A stretch of 39,838 nt of DNA, from assembly GCF_030124375.1 (NCBI RefSeq), contig NZ_JASKLS010000025.1, positions 1 through 39,838 of the forward strand, written 5' to 3'. Made by a program: the position numbers and the translations under genes. The DNA comes from Sinorhizobium sp. 6-70. GTDB taxonomy: Bacteria > Pseudomonadota > Alphaproteobacteria > Rhizobiales > Rhizobiaceae. Of the stretch, positions 1 to 9,535 are shown one piece after another (within the stretch, counting starts at the first letter, position 1; each line of letters begins with the position of its first letter). The notes below the pieces were generated by a model. It did not search any database. It saw nothing but the letters and a program-made list of their open reading frames with translations, and was not told the DNA's origin.

Positions 1-108
1 CCAGAAGAAAATTCCTTTGCCATGCGAAACAGTGAACGTTTCGCTCGCGCCGCGGCCCGCGTAGAAAGCTTTTCCCGACGCCTCCTTCTGAATGGGTTTG
101 GAGTCTAA
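1..108 (+). CDS. Possible 3' end of an unidentified gene
   Basis: Frame 1 is open from the window edge to a TAA at 106-108 and gives 35 residues, ending in LLLNGFGV. I do not recognise it. The length is too short to exclude chance, and the gene would begin outside the window. Confidence 0.15.
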   Translation, partial: PEENSFAMRNSERFARAAARVESFSRRLLLNGFGV

Positions 109-1098
109 GGTCAGTATGGACATTTGAGGACCTGAATCGTGATCGTTGGTTGGTTAAACAGACGTTGCGGCTTAATCGCAGCGATCTGCGTTGACAGAGT
201 TACTTACGGAATCTTGCTGGGGTGCGGGATACGCCTCCAGCTCGACGGGAGGTTAACCCTCACGTCGATGCGTTAATGTAGCAACAACGACGGTAAATCA
301 GCCCCATCGGATCGTTATGAGGAGCGTCGCTTCGTTATTCAGGTGTATTAGGTTCAGGCCTGATTGGCTTGACCAGCGTGAGCAGGCAAAGATCGGCGTC
401 GGTTAACCGGTTGGGCCGACCTCCATAGCAGAAATGCCCGGGATCGAACTTTGCGGCATCCCCTGGATGATGCGGCGCATGCCCGCATCCGATGTCTTAA
501 CCTCACCCCAGCCCTCCCGTCCGGATTCGACCTGCCCGAGCAACCCTCGGAAGACCAGTATAGGGCGAGCCCCCTCAGGCACGAGGACGGACATACGTCG
601 TGTAATCGCGGGCAAGCGGCCTCTGGACCCAATTACGATCTTGAAAGGTGGCTGCTCCCCGATATGATGAGATACGGGGTCTCGACTGGACGTCCGAATT
701 GGGCTTCTTGCGGCGCAGCCGAGGTGGCATTGCTAGCTTGCGACCTAATACTTGAATGCGTAATCATAACTCGCGCCGTGGGATCTGCAGTCGCCTTTTG
801 CCCGCCTCTGATCTTTGACATTATAGTCGACCGCGCCGCTCAGGGCCTTGACCGCATTGCTGCGGTCTTCGGGCGGTAATTGTCGTCGCTAAAGTTGCCG
901 ATCTCCAAGCGGTGAGCGTGCGCAAAGGGAACGTCGACAGAGCGGCACCATCGAAAAGCAGCGGGCGCATGCTCAAGACGATGCCTCTGCTGCTTCTAAT
1001 GCGCTCTCCGCGGTCCGACGGCCAGCGCATTGCACGACGCTCCGTGTTTTTAGTGGGTCGCAACCCAAATCACAGAAAGCGGAAGATCGCTCGACTGG
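109..1098. other. About 1 kb with no recognisable gene
   Basis: Several short overlapping frames are open on both strands, for example 403-615 and 633-821 on the minus strand. None shows a domain, a family motif or a convincing ribosome binding site. It reads as eroded DNA next to the decayed regulator that follows. Confidence 0.4.
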
Positions 1099-1545
1099 TT
1101 AACTCAGCGCGGAAACTCGTCTCGCCTTTTGGCGGGTCGCCAAAACATCCCGGATCGAGAAGCTCGAGTGTATTCGCAATACACCGGCAACGTTGACAGC
1201 ACCTCCTTGTGATTCGCTCGAAAGCCCCTACACTCTCGACGTCTACGCGCAGCAGATTCGCGGGTCATCAAATAACATTCGCGAATTTCAGGATGCTTGC
1301 TGACCGCTGCGTCGAACTTTTCGAGATAGTCCTCCGTCTGCCGTTCAAGGGTGATGTTGATAATGACCGCGATCGTCGCATCGGAACTTGCCGTGTCAAC
1401 GAGTGCCGTACACCCCCCGGATTACTCGCGCCGTTTCCACAATCTTGATACGCCGCAGGCAGGCGGACGGGGACAGGCCCACCTCAGTTGCCAGTCTTGC
1501 ATTGCTCATGCGCGCATCAAACCGCGTAGCTAGATCGTCACTTCC
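1099..1545 (-). pseudogene. Lrp/AsnC-family regulator, frameshifted remnant
   Basis: Read from about 1545 down to the TAA at 1101-1099, the pieces match an Lrp/AsnC regulator across at least three frames. The first is the HTH segment with NARLATEVGLSPSACLRRIK. Next is the start of the ligand-sensing domain with KFDAAVSKHPEIRECYLMT. The tail, restored by adding single bases, reads VESVGAFERIHKEVL and IHSSFSIRDVLAT. The N-terminus also lacks about six codons before DARMSN. Intact members are about 155 residues and regulate amino-acid metabolism genes. It lies just downstream of, and on the same strand as, a broken glutamate dehydrogenase gene, so the two may have been one amino-acid catabolic unit. 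Confidence 0.75.
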
Positions 1546-1749
1546 GGCCGATCTAAGCAACCACACGATTTTCCGAGCGACGTGACGTTTGGCGGCAATC
1601 ACTCGGAAATATACGGGAATCCTGCAACCTTCATGGTATAAACGCAGATTGATGCCATAAGCACATGTCCCTTTCACAGCAGAACCGGAAGACAGCCGCT
1701 CGGTGCCCGCGCCTTTTGGGCAAGCCCGGCCGCCGCAGTTTGAACGCGA

Positions 1750-3192
1750 TCAGATGCCAATTGCCTCATAGGCGTCGGCGATCTGCCGGATAGATTCGAC
1801 GTAGGCAGCAGTCCTGTAATCGCCCAGTTCCGGTTGTTCCTGCATCAGTTCAGCGAAGCGTGCCCAAGTGCTGCGCATGACGCTTCCAGGCCGGAGCGCA
1901 CCAGATCGATTTCCGCGCCGCCTTCGAGAAACTCGTCGCGCATGTCGGTGGGGAACTCCTTACCCGTCATTCGCTCCAGGACAGTGGCGATGGCATGGTT
2001 GCGCCGTTCCCGCCGCCGCCGTTCCATCAGCCCGAAGGGGATGTGCGTCAGGTTACCCACTCGAAGTAGCTGACCACCACGCCGCCGGCATTGACGTAGA
2101 GATCGGGAAGGATCGTCACGCCGCGCGAGCGAAGGATCTTGTCGGCTTCAAAAGGTGACCGGACCATTCGCGGCTTCGACGACGAGCTGCGCCTTGACGC
2201 GCTCGGCGTTTTCCGCATGACTAGCGTTTTCCATTGCTGCCGGCATCAGAACGTCGTAAGGCTGTTCGATGCCCACCATGTCGCCGGCAAACGACTTGCC
2301 GTCGTCAAAGCAAAGGATGCTGCCGGTGCGGATGTGATGTTACTTCAGCGCCTCGATCGCCAGGCCTTCCGGATTGGCGATATAGCCGTCCCGCCCGGCA
2401 ACAACCGTCACTCGAGCGCCGTCCTCCTCGGAAAGGAACTTGGCAGCATGATAGCCGACATTGCCAAACCCCTGAACAATGACGGGTACCCCCTCGAGGT
2501 CGCGCTTGCCGTTCAGACCGACGGTTCGCGGATCGCGTAGGAAGCTCTGGATGGCGAACTGAACGCCGCGGCCGGTCGCTTCGGTGCGTCCGGCAATGCC
2601 GCTCTTCGACAGCGGCTTTCCGGTCACGCAGGCGCGCGCATTGACGACATCGGTCGGATTGGCACGGCGGAACTCGTCCATCATCCAGGCCATTTCGCGT
2701 TTTGCCCGTGCCGATATCGGGCGCGGGAACGTTGACGCCGGGACCGATCAGCCCACGCTTGTTGAGTTCCTATGTGAGCCGGCGGGTGATGCGCTTGAGC
2801 TCCTGCGGCGTCCAGTCGCGCGGATCGATCTTCAGCGCCCCTTTCGAGCCACCGAACGGCACATCGACCAGCGAGCATTTCAGCGTCATCAGCGCGGCCA
2901 GCGCCTCGACTTCCTCGGCGCCGGCATTGGCCGCATAGCGAATGCCGCCCTTCACCGGCTCGCAGTGCTCGCTGTGCACCGAGCGCCAGCCGATGAAGTT
3001 GTACATCCGGCCGCGCAGCCGCACACCGAAGCGGACCGTGTAGGTCGAATTGCACTGCACGATGCGTTCTGCTAGCCCCTCAGGAAGGTCGAGGAAGCTC
3101 ATGGCATGGCGGAAGTTCTGGTCGACGCTCTCCAGAAAACCAGCGGAGTTCGCTTGGCTCGACTGGACCTCCGGTTTGGATATTGCATTGAC
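1750..3192 (-). pseudogene. gdhA: Glutamate dehydrogenase (Glu/Leu/Phe/Val family), frameshifted
   Basis: Glutamate dehydrogenase interconverts glutamate with 2-oxoglutarate and ammonia. The family signature is clear: KGGIRY and the catalytic-lysine segment VPFGGSKGALKIDP near the N-terminus, GRTEATGRGV in the middle, the Rossmann segment VIVQGFGNVGYHAAKFLSEE, and a C-terminus ending in AYEAIGI before the TGA at 1752-1750. The frame changes near 2770-2700, near 2340 and again near 1850, so no full-length protein can be made. Homology runs upstream of the ATG at 3102 (ESVDQNFRHAMSFLDLPEG) to about 3192 with no clear start, so the 5' end is also damaged. Confidence 0.88.
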
Positions 3193-3238
3193 CTGTCGGT
3201 TTCTTTTTGTTCGAATAGTTGGGTGGCCGCGTGCTGCG

Positions 3239-3643
3239 TCAGATCGGCAGAATTTGGTGAGGGGGATGGCGCACGAGCATTGCGTAAATCAGCGTGAACA
3301 GCCGACGAGCACTTCGGTGACAGTCGCTCCGGTCCATGCGCCTGATTGCGTCGTAGTAGCTGTCGCAGATGCGCGTGTAATCTTTGAGCAGCCGCCGGAA
3401 GGGGGTGATCGAAACGCGCTGACTGACGACATGCGCTCCCTCGTCGTCGGCGATATGCAGCACCAGGCGCCCAGTTTCGATCCTGAGTCGATAGGGCCCG
3501 CCTTCGTGACCGACGGGCAAGAACCTGTTGTTGTCAAGGAGGTCGATGCCCGCGAGCGCCTGTTCACGCTCGACACGAGGGTCTCGCCGACCAAAGGATC
3601 GGTCGAGCGCGACATCGCAAAGACGGGCCTCGGCTGAGCTCAT
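3239..3643 (-). pseudogene. UPF0262-family protein with an internal deletion
   Basis: The frame starts at the ATG at 3643 (MSSAEARLCDVALDRSFGRR) and gives 134 residues. It matches the UPF0262 family, whose role is unknown, through FGRRDPRVEREQAL, the segment GPYRLRIETGRLVLHI, and SITPFRRLLKDYTRICDSYY. Family members are about 160 residues. Here about 25-30 residues between the SYYDAIR and ARRLFTLI blocks are missing, and the tail after LFTLIYAML is out of pattern. A 29-codon ORF (3660-3749, preceded by GGTAGGAG) ends 16 bases upstream and may be a leader or another remnant. Recognition is good, but whether the shortened protein works is doubtful. Confidence 0.6.
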
Positions 3644-3948
3644 TACCACTGCCTTCCCCTCACATTGCTTCCACGCACATGGCAATGCCGTCGAAGGAGG
3701 CGACGACCGTGCGAGCTGGACTGACGTTGACGATGGATAGGCTGCTCATGATGAGCTCCTACCGCTGTTCCTGGATCTGGGGTGGCTTTGTCAACGGCCA
3801 TTCCGGGTGAGAGACACTTTGCGACCACACGTTCGCAGCCGTCTTAAACGAGGCGTGCACGAACGACGACATAGAGCGTTGCATCGACAGGTTTAGGCGC
3901 TATGCGCTTTAGATTAATTTAGCTAAGTGTCAGCGCCACGACTCATAC

Positions 3949-4155
3949 TTTGGCGTCCTGGCTACGGCCGAACCAGATCGGCTCGCCCGACGGCGGCACG
4001 ATTACCGGCTGGTGGGCATAGAACGAACAGCCGTCGTAGCCCGTCGGCCAGTCAATGTGCTACGGGTCGGTGACGATCTAGAGATTGATGCCCTTCGCCT
4101 CCATTCAGCCGCGCTTTATATTCCCAATAGAAAATTTTGAGGTTGGGTTGGGTCA
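3949..4155 (-). pseudogene. eutD: Ectoine hydrolase (EutD/DoeA), 5' remnant
   Basis: EutD (DoeA) is the M24-peptidase-like enzyme that opens the ectoine ring. The ATG at 4155 follows eutC by about 33 bases and has GAGGGAAG upstream. After EYKARLN a frame change leads to EAKGINL, IVTDP, TGYDGCSFYAHQPVIVPPSG and WFGRSQDAK, the conserved N-terminal block of the family. Two sense codons have become TAG, one after GINL and one after TDP. Only about 70 of the usual roughly 390 codons remain. In Sinorhizobium the order is eutA-B-C-D-E, so the position directly after eutC supports the identification. eutE is absent. Confidence 0.75.
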
Positions 4156-4188
4156 TGCTTCTTCCCTCGTTTTCCGGCCGTGCCGGCC

Positions 4189-5178
4189 TTAACTCTCGAA
4201 CGTGGTTCCGGCATCCGCCGCATTGGCTCGCGCGAAGGCGAGCGTGGCGATTGCCGTGTCCTGAATGCCGGTGCCGGTGAGATCCGCTATGGTGATCTCT
4301 TCCGCCCCGGTTCGGCCGGGCTTCAGCCCGGCGATCACCTGACCGAGCTCCGCGAATTCGGCGTCGGCCGCGACGAGCCCGGCCGCAATCGCGTGATGCA
4401 GCTCGCCCAACCGGCGTGTCTGCCCGAGGCTGTCGGCGACATAGGTTGCACGGGCGATCGCCTGCGGGTCGAGCTCGTTCTTGTGCTCGGCATCCGAGCC
4501 CATCGCGGTGACATGCTGCCCCGGCTGCAGCCATTGGGCCTTGAGGATCGGCGCTTCCGACGGTGTGGTGGTGACGACGATGTCGGCGCCGCTGACGGCT
4601 GCCTTCGGCTCGATTCCTGCCTTGACCGGGAAGCCGAGCTTTGCGGTGAGTTCCGCCGCCGCGGCCGTGGCCTTGGCATGATCTCGCGCCCACAGCCGCG
4701 CCTCGCGGATCGGCCGCACCAGAGCGAGCGCCTGAAGCTGCAGCCTTGCCTGCATCCCGGCGCCGAAGATCGCGGCCACCGAGGAATCCTCCCGCGACAG
4801 ATGTTTCGCTGCCACCGCGCCGGCGGCGGCCGTGCGCACGTCTGTCAGATAACCGTTATCGAGCAGCAGCGCCTGCACGAGGCCCGTCCGGCTCGACAGG
4901 AGCACCATCATGCCGTTGGTGCTCGGCAACCCGATCTTCGGATTGTCGAAGAAGCCGGGGCTGATCTTGATCGCAAACCCCTCGATGCCGGGAACATAGG
5001 CAGTCTTCACGTCGACTTCGCCGCGATGCTCGGGAATGTCGAGCCTGAGGATCGGTGGCATCGCCACGGCCTTGGTGGCAAGCGCATGGAATGCATCCTC
5101 GACGCAATCGACCGCCTCGCGGTCGAGCGATACGACCGCCCTCAGATCAGCCTCTGTGAGAATCTTCATTTGTCTCAT
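4189..5178 (-). CDS. eutC: Ornithine cyclodeaminase/mu-crystallin family protein, EutC
   Basis: This 329-residue protein belongs to the ornithine cyclodeaminase/mu-crystallin family. It has the N-terminal KILTEADLRAVVSLDREAV block, the KISPGFFDNPKIGLPSTNGM loop, and a Rossmann segment (AIFGAGMQARLQLQAL) around residues 135-150 for NAD(P) binding. Its ATG overlaps the stop of eutB (ATGA), so the two are translationally coupled. In Sinorhizobium and other Alphaproteobacteria EutB and EutC work in ectoine/hydroxyectoine use, probably in removing the hydroxyl group of hydroxyectoine. That role comes from the family context and is not visible in the sequence. The reading frame is intact, but its natural partner downstream, eutD, is destroyed. 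Confidence 0.88.
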   Translation of the reverse strand: MRQMKILTEADLRAVVSLDREAVDCVEDAFHALATKAVAMPPILRLDIPEHRGEVDVKTAYVPGIEGFAIKISPGFFDNPKIGLPSTNGMMVLLSSRTGLVQALLLDNGYLTDVRTAAAGAVAAKHLSREDSSVAAIFGAGMQARLQLQALALVRPIREARLWARDHAKATAAAAELTAKLGFPVKAGIEPKAAVSGADIVVTTTPSEAPILKAQWLQPGQHVTAMGSDAEHKNELDPQAIARATYVADSLGQTRRLGELHHAIAAGLVAADAEFAELGQVIAGLKPGRTGAEEITIADLTGTGIQDTAIATLAFARANAADAGTTFES

Positions 5179-6182
5179 GTTCTACCACCCTCCCGAAGGG
5201 GGTCCGTTTCGCCGTTCATCACGCGCAAATGCAGGCCCATGTCGACGTTGCGGCCGGAAAGAATGACCGCGATCGGGCCTCCGATGTTCTTGATCTTGCC
5301 GGCGAGAAGCGCCGCGATGCCGACGGCCCCTGCTCCCTCGACAATCTCACGCTCCTCGGAATAGGCATGGCGCATGCCAGCGGCGATCTCTTCTTCGGAA
5401 AGCAGCACGACGTCATCGAGAAGGTCGCGGCACATGGCGAATGTGACCTGGTTGTCGAGTCCGATCCCCCCGCCGAGCGAATCCGCAAGGCTTGGCTCTT
5501 CCTCGACTTGCACGGGCCTGCCGGCTTGGACGCTTGCCTTCATCGCCGCACCGCGCTCCATCGTCAGCCCGATCACGCGCGCCTTCGGCCGGCGCGCCTT
5601 GACTGCGGCGGCGACGCCCGCCGCGAGCCCGCCGCCCGATAGCGGCACCAGCACCGTGGCAACGTCGGGCATCTGTTCGACGATCTCGAGCCCCAGCGTC
5701 CCCTGCCCTGCGACCACCGCCGGGTGATCGAAGGGCGGCACCATCACCAGCCCCTCCTCGCTGACCAGACGGTCGACCTCCTGCTGCGCCTCGTCCTGTG
5801 ACTTGCCGACGATCCTCACATGGGCACCGAGGCGCCGGATCTCGGAAACCTTGTTCTCGGGCACCAGGCGCGACATGCAGATCGTCGCGACTGAACCTTC
5901 CGCCTTGGCCGCATAGGCAAGCGCCCGGCCGTGATTGCCGGTGGAGGCCGCGATCACGCCGCGGGACCGCTCTTCGGCGGAAAGCGAAAGCACGGCATTG
6001 GTCGCGCCGCGAAGCTTGAAGCTGCCGGTCGTCTGGAGGTGTTCGAGCTTCAGGCCGACAGGCACGCCGCAGAGCCTGCCGAGCGAGGCCGAGGAGACCA
6101 GGGGTGTCGTCAGCACGCGGCCGGAAATGCGCCGGGCCGCGGCTTCGATATCCTCGATCGTTACCGGAAGAGGAGCGCTCAT
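5175..6182 (-). CDS. eutB: Threonine dehydratase-like PLP enzyme, EutB
   Basis: This 335-residue fold-type II PLP enzyme resembles threonine dehydratase without the regulatory domain. The PLP lysine lies in TTGSFKLRGA (around residue 55), followed by ASTGNHGRALAYAA and the phosphate-binding SGGGLAAGV loop. The start at 6182 is preferred over the ATG six bases upstream because AGAGGA lies at the right distance. The stop overlaps the start of eutC. EutB is a conserved member of ectoine/hydroxyectoine catabolic operons, where eutA normally precedes it. Here eutA is missing and about 200 bases without a gene separate eutB from the aldehyde dehydrogenase gene. A plain threonine/serine dehydratase activity cannot be excluded. 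Confidence 0.88.
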   Translation of the reverse strand: MSAPLPVTIEDIEAAARRISGRVLTTPLVSSASLGRLCGVPVGLKLEHLQTTGSFKLRGATNAVLSLSAEERSRGVIAASTGNHGRALAYAAKAEGSVATICMSRLVPENKVSEIRRLGAHVRIVGKSQDEAQQEVDRLVSEEGLVMVPPFDHPAVVAGQGTLGLEIVEQMPDVATVLVPLSGGGLAAGVAAAVKARRPKARVIGLTMERGAAMKASVQAGRPVQVEEEPSLADSLGGGIGLDNQVTFAMCRDLLDDVVLLSEEEIAAGMRHAYSEEREIVEGAGAVGIAALLAGKIKNIGGPIAVILSGRNVDMGLHLRVMNGETDPLREGGRT

Positions 6183-6383
6183 GCCCATTCCTCTTCAAGT
6201 GGCGGGGTGATAAACAAAAGCCGATGCGGGTACGCGACGGGTTTCCGAGTCATGAATGTCTTTCACGTCACTTAGCCTTCTGCCAGACAAAGGAATTTAG
6301 CATTCGTACGACATTAGCGGCCCGAACTTTGGGTCCACGTCGCTCGCCGGTTTGACTTTTCGTTTGCATTGCCATCGCGTTGT

Positions 6384-7793
6384 TCATCCGCGATTGACAC
6401 AGACGACTTTGGGCTGGGTCATATCCTCGTAGGCAAACCGAACCCCTTCCCTGCCCATGCTGCCGTATTTGAAGCCACCAAAGGGCATGGCGTCGAAGCG
6501 GTAATCGGAGGAGTCGTTGATCATCACCCCGCCAGCCTCGACCCGGTTCGCCGCCTCAAGCGCGACATTGAGATTGCTGGTGAAGATACCGGCATGCAGG
6601 CTGTAGTCCGGCTCGTTAGCCATCCCGATGGCTTGATCGAGCGTGTCGAACGGAGCGAGCATGACAACTGGGGCGAACACCTCCTCGTGCCAGAGCCGGC
6701 AGCGTGTTGGTGTGCCTTCGAGCACCGTTGGGTGATAGAGCGATCCGTCACGGGAGTTGCCGCAGAGCAGCTTGGCGCCTGCGTTGATGGCTTCATTAAC
6801 AGCCGCCTCGGTGCGTTCTGCGACTTGAGGCGAGATCATTGGACCGACATCGGTTGCCTCGTTCATCGGATCCCCTGCCTTGAGGTTTCGCGTACTCGCA
6901 ACAAAAGCATCTCGGAATTGGTCGTAGAGCTCGGCCTGGATGAGAATGCGCTGCGCACCGACGCAGTTTTGCCCGGCCGCCCAGAAGGCGCCGGAAACGC
7001 AAGCCTCGACTGCCTTGTCGAAGTCACAGTCGTTCATGACGATCACGGGGGCATTGCCACCCAGCTCCATCGCCAGCTTCTTCAAGCCTGCCGTGCGGCT
7101 GATTGCCTCGCCGGTGACAAAGCCGCCGGTGAATGACACCATGCGCACCTCACGCGCAGAGATCATGGCGGTGACCAAGTCCCTGTCGCCGTGAGCGACG
7201 GTAATGACCCCGTCGGGCAGTCCCGCTTCCCGAAGAGCTTCGACGAGATTGATCGCCGAGAACGGCGTCAAATTAGACGGCTTCAGCAGAACGGCATTGC
7301 CGCCGGCAATCGCAGGTCCGAGCTTGTGGGCGACAAGGTTCAGCGGGTCATTGTAGGGCGTGATGGCGGCGATGATGCCAAGCGGTTCGCGGGTGAACCA
7401 GCCTTGCCGCTGCTCCGATCCGGTATAGGCATCGAACGGCACGATCTCGCCGGCATTGCGCTTGGTCTCCTCGGCCGACAGCTTCAGCGTGTTGACGCAG
7501 CGTAGCACTTCCTTGCGCGCTTGGATGATCGTCTTTCCGGCTTCGCGAACGATGGTCTCGGCAAAAGCGTCGCGGCGGCGCTCAACGATCTGAGCGGCAC
7601 CTTCGAGGAGGCTGGCGCGGCGATGCCGCGGCAGATTGCGCGAGATTTCCGCGCCGCGACGGGCACGGGCGATGAGTTTGCCGATTTCGCTCGCATCGGT
7701 GGCGTCAATCGTTCCCACGACGGATCCGTCATAGGGGCTATGGACGGTGATTGGCGCCAAGCTGGTCGTGATATGAAGTTTGGCAGCGGTCAT
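6384..7793 (-). CDS. doeC: NAD(P)-dependent aldehyde dehydrogenase (Ssd/DoeC type)
   Basis: A 469-residue member of the aldehyde dehydrogenase superfamily. The cofactor and active-site blocks are present: TPYNDPLNLVAHKLGPAIA, LKPSNLTPFSA, the general-base segment MELGGNAPVIV, and GQNCVGAQRI with the catalytic cysteine. The ATG at 7793 (MTAAKLHIT) is chosen because GGGAAG lies upstream and the homology begins there, although the frame stays open to 7880. Next to a DABA aminotransferase and an AsnC regulator, the likely substrate is aspartate semialdehyde, giving aspartate in the last step of ectoine breakdown. Sequence alone does not separate this from succinate-semialdehyde dehydrogenase. The gene looks intact. 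Confidence 0.85.
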   Translation of the reverse strand: MTAAKLHITTSLAPITVHSPYDGSVVGTIDATDASEIGKLIARARRGAEISRNLPRHRRASLLEGAAQIVERRRDAFAETIVREAGKTIIQARKEVLRCVNTLKLSAEETKRNAGEIVPFDAYTGSEQRQGWFTREPLGIIAAITPYNDPLNLVAHKLGPAIAGGNAVLLKPSNLTPFSAINLVEALREAGLPDGVITVAHGDRDLVTAMISAREVRMVSFTGGFVTGEAISRTAGLKKLAMELGGNAPVIVMNDCDFDKAVEACVSGAFWAAGQNCVGAQRILIQAELYDQFRDAFVASTRNLKAGDPMNEATDVGPMISPQVAERTEAAVNEAINAGAKLLCGNSRDGSLYHPTVLEGTPTRCRLWHEEVFAPVVMLAPFDTLDQAIGMANEPDYSLHAGIFTSNLNVALEAANRVEAGGVMINDSSDYRFDAMPFGGFKYGSMGREGVRFAYEDMTQPKVVCVNRG

Positions 7794-7916
7794 AAGCCAG
7801 CTTCCCTTCCCTGATAGTGCCATCCAGTGCGGAGGCCAAGTTTGTCCGTCAGGGCAAGGTCGAAAGCCAGCCCTGTTCAAGATTGGTTGCTCTGATCGTC
7901 AACAGGACAACTGAAT

Positions 7917-7939
7917 GCGGCCGGGGCTACCCCGGCCGC
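7917..7939 (-). terminator. Perfect 10-bp hairpin between doeD and doeC
   Basis: The arm GCGGCCGGGG and its exact complement flank the loop CTA, five bases beyond the stop of doeD. The run of T residues expected of a textbook intrinsic terminator is missing. The hairpin could end or reduce transcription from doeD into doeC, or protect the 3' end of the doeD message. Confidence 0.6.
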
Positions 7940-7944
7940 TTCAT

Positions 7945-9348
7945 TTAGATTTTGTGGCCCTCGAGAACGAGGTCGTCGATCACCCAGCGCACTGCCTTCT
8001 CGGCAATTGCCACGATCTCGTCGACTTCTTCCCTCGTGGTGACGAGCGGCGGTGCGAAGCCGAGGATGTCGCCGTGCGGCATGGCGCGGGCAATGAGACC
8101 ACGGTCGCGTGCTGCCTTAGAGACGCGGGCACCGACTTTCAGTGAGGGATCAAAACGCTTCTTGTTCTCGCGATCACCGACGAACTCGATCGCGCCCATC
8201 AGGCCGACTCCACGCACCTCACCGACGATCGGCAGGTGACCGAACTTTTCCTTGAGCTGCGCCTGGAAATGGGCCCCCACCTCACGGGCATTGCCCGGCA
8301 GGTCCTCCTTCTCGACGATGTCGAGAACGGCGTTGGCCGCAGCTGCACCGATGGGGTGGCCGGAATAGGTGTAGCCGTGCGAGAACGCCCCGACCTTGTC
8401 AGCGCCGTCTTCCAGCACCTTGTAAACCTTCTCGCCGACGATCGAGGCCGAGAGTGGGAAATAGGCGGAGGTCAAGCCCTTGGCGACGGTGATCAGGTCG
8501 GGTTCGATGCCATAGTGCTGCGAGCCAAACATCAAGCCGGTGCGGCCGAAGCCGGTGATCACCTCATCGGCAATCAACAGCACGTCGTGCTTCTTGAGTA
8601 CCACCTGGATCGCTTCCCAATAGCCATCCGGCGGCGGGGTGATGCCGCCGGTACCGAGCACCGGTTCGGCGATGAAGGCGCCGACATTGTCCGGACCGAG
8701 CGTCTCGATCAATTCGTCCAGTTCAGCAGCCCGTCGAGCAGAGAATTCCCGCTCGGTTTCGCCTGGGTTGGCACCCCAGTAATGATGCGGCACACCGGTA
8801 TGGACGATCTGCGACAGCGGCAGGTCCATATGGTCGTGGTAGAAGCTCATGCCGGTCATTGAGCCGGAGACGACGCTACAGCCGTGGTAGCCGCGTTCAC
8901 GCGAGATGATCTTCTTCTTGCTCGGCTTGCCGCGAAGATTGTTGAAGTACCAGACGAGCTTGGCCTGGGTCTCATTGGCGTCCGAACCGGACATGCCGTA
9001 GAACACCTTGCTCATCTTGGCTGGCGCCATCTTCACAAGGCGATCGGAGAGGATCGCCAGTTCGTCAGTCGTGTGCGCCGCATAGGAATGATAGTAGGCG
9101 AGCCGATAGGCTTGGCGCGAGATGGCTTCGGCGACTTCCGTGCGGCCATAGCCGACGTTGACGCAGTAAAGGCCGGCAAAGCCGTCGATCAGGTGATTGC
9201 CATGGGCATCCTGAATGCGGACCCCCTTGCCTGTCTCGACGATCGTCGGCTCACCGAGCTTGCCGGTAGCGAAGTCCTTGAGCTGCGTGAAAGGATGCAG
9301 GACGGTGTTGCGGTCCTTCTCGCTGATGTCCTTGATGTTGATCGTCAC
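7945..9348 (-). CDS. doeD: Class III aminotransferase for diaminobutyrate (Atf/DoeD type)
   Basis: A 467-residue class III (omega) aminotransferase. The PLP-binding motif is LLIADEVITGFGRTG, and the Schiff-base lysine lies in ITVAKGLTSAYFPLSA. The substrate-side segments GLYCVNVGYGR and FYGMSGSDANETQAKL are also typical. Members at this position convert 2,4-diaminobutyrate to aspartate semialdehyde in ectoine catabolism. The partners are the aldehyde dehydrogenase downstream and the divergent AsnC regulator upstream, the asnC-ssd-atf trio known from ectoine degraders. The frame is complete and shows no damage. Another omega-amino donor such as GABA or a polyamine is possible. Confidence 0.87.
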   Translation of the reverse strand: MTINIKDISEKDRNTVLHPFTQLKDFATGKLGEPTIVETGKGVRIQDAHGNHLIDGFAGLYCVNVGYGRTEVAEAISRQAYRLAYYHSYAAHTTDELAILSDRLVKMAPAKMSKVFYGMSGSDANETQAKLVWYFNNLRGKPSKKKIISRERGYHGCSVVSGSMTGMSFYHDHMDLPLSQIVHTGVPHHYWGANPGETEREFSARRAAELDELIETLGPDNVGAFIAEPVLGTGGITPPPDGYWEAIQVVLKKHDVLLIADEVITGFGRTGLMFGSQHYGIEPDLITVAKGLTSAYFPLSASIVGEKVYKVLEDGADKVGAFSHGYTYSGHPIGAAAANAVLDIVEKEDLPGNAREVGAHFQAQLKEKFGHLPIVGEVRGVGLMGAIEFVGDRENKKRFDPSLKVGARVSKAARDRGLIARAMPHGDILGFAPPLVTTREEVDEIVAIAEKAVRWVIDDLVLEGHKI

Positions 9349-9535
9349 TTGCGATGCCCTTTAGACTGCGACTTCTTAGAGAGGAATGAGAAAACCGTCA
9401 GTTTCCGCTGAAGCGTGCAGCCCGCTGATCTCTACTGCTGTGATGTTAAACGTGAGCTGGGATCAGTTGACGGCGATGATGGGGAGACATAAGCAAGAGT
9501 TTTGCATTTCGAGGCACAAACGCGCAAGATTCTGC

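Noticed and set aside
4180..5364. Long open frame on the plus strand opposite eutC/eutB
   Set aside because: It mirrors the high-GC coding strand of eutB and eutC, which have clear family motifs. It has no domain of its own.
8236..9411. Open frames opposite the doeD aminotransferase
   Set aside because: They are antisense shadows of a strongly conserved gene.
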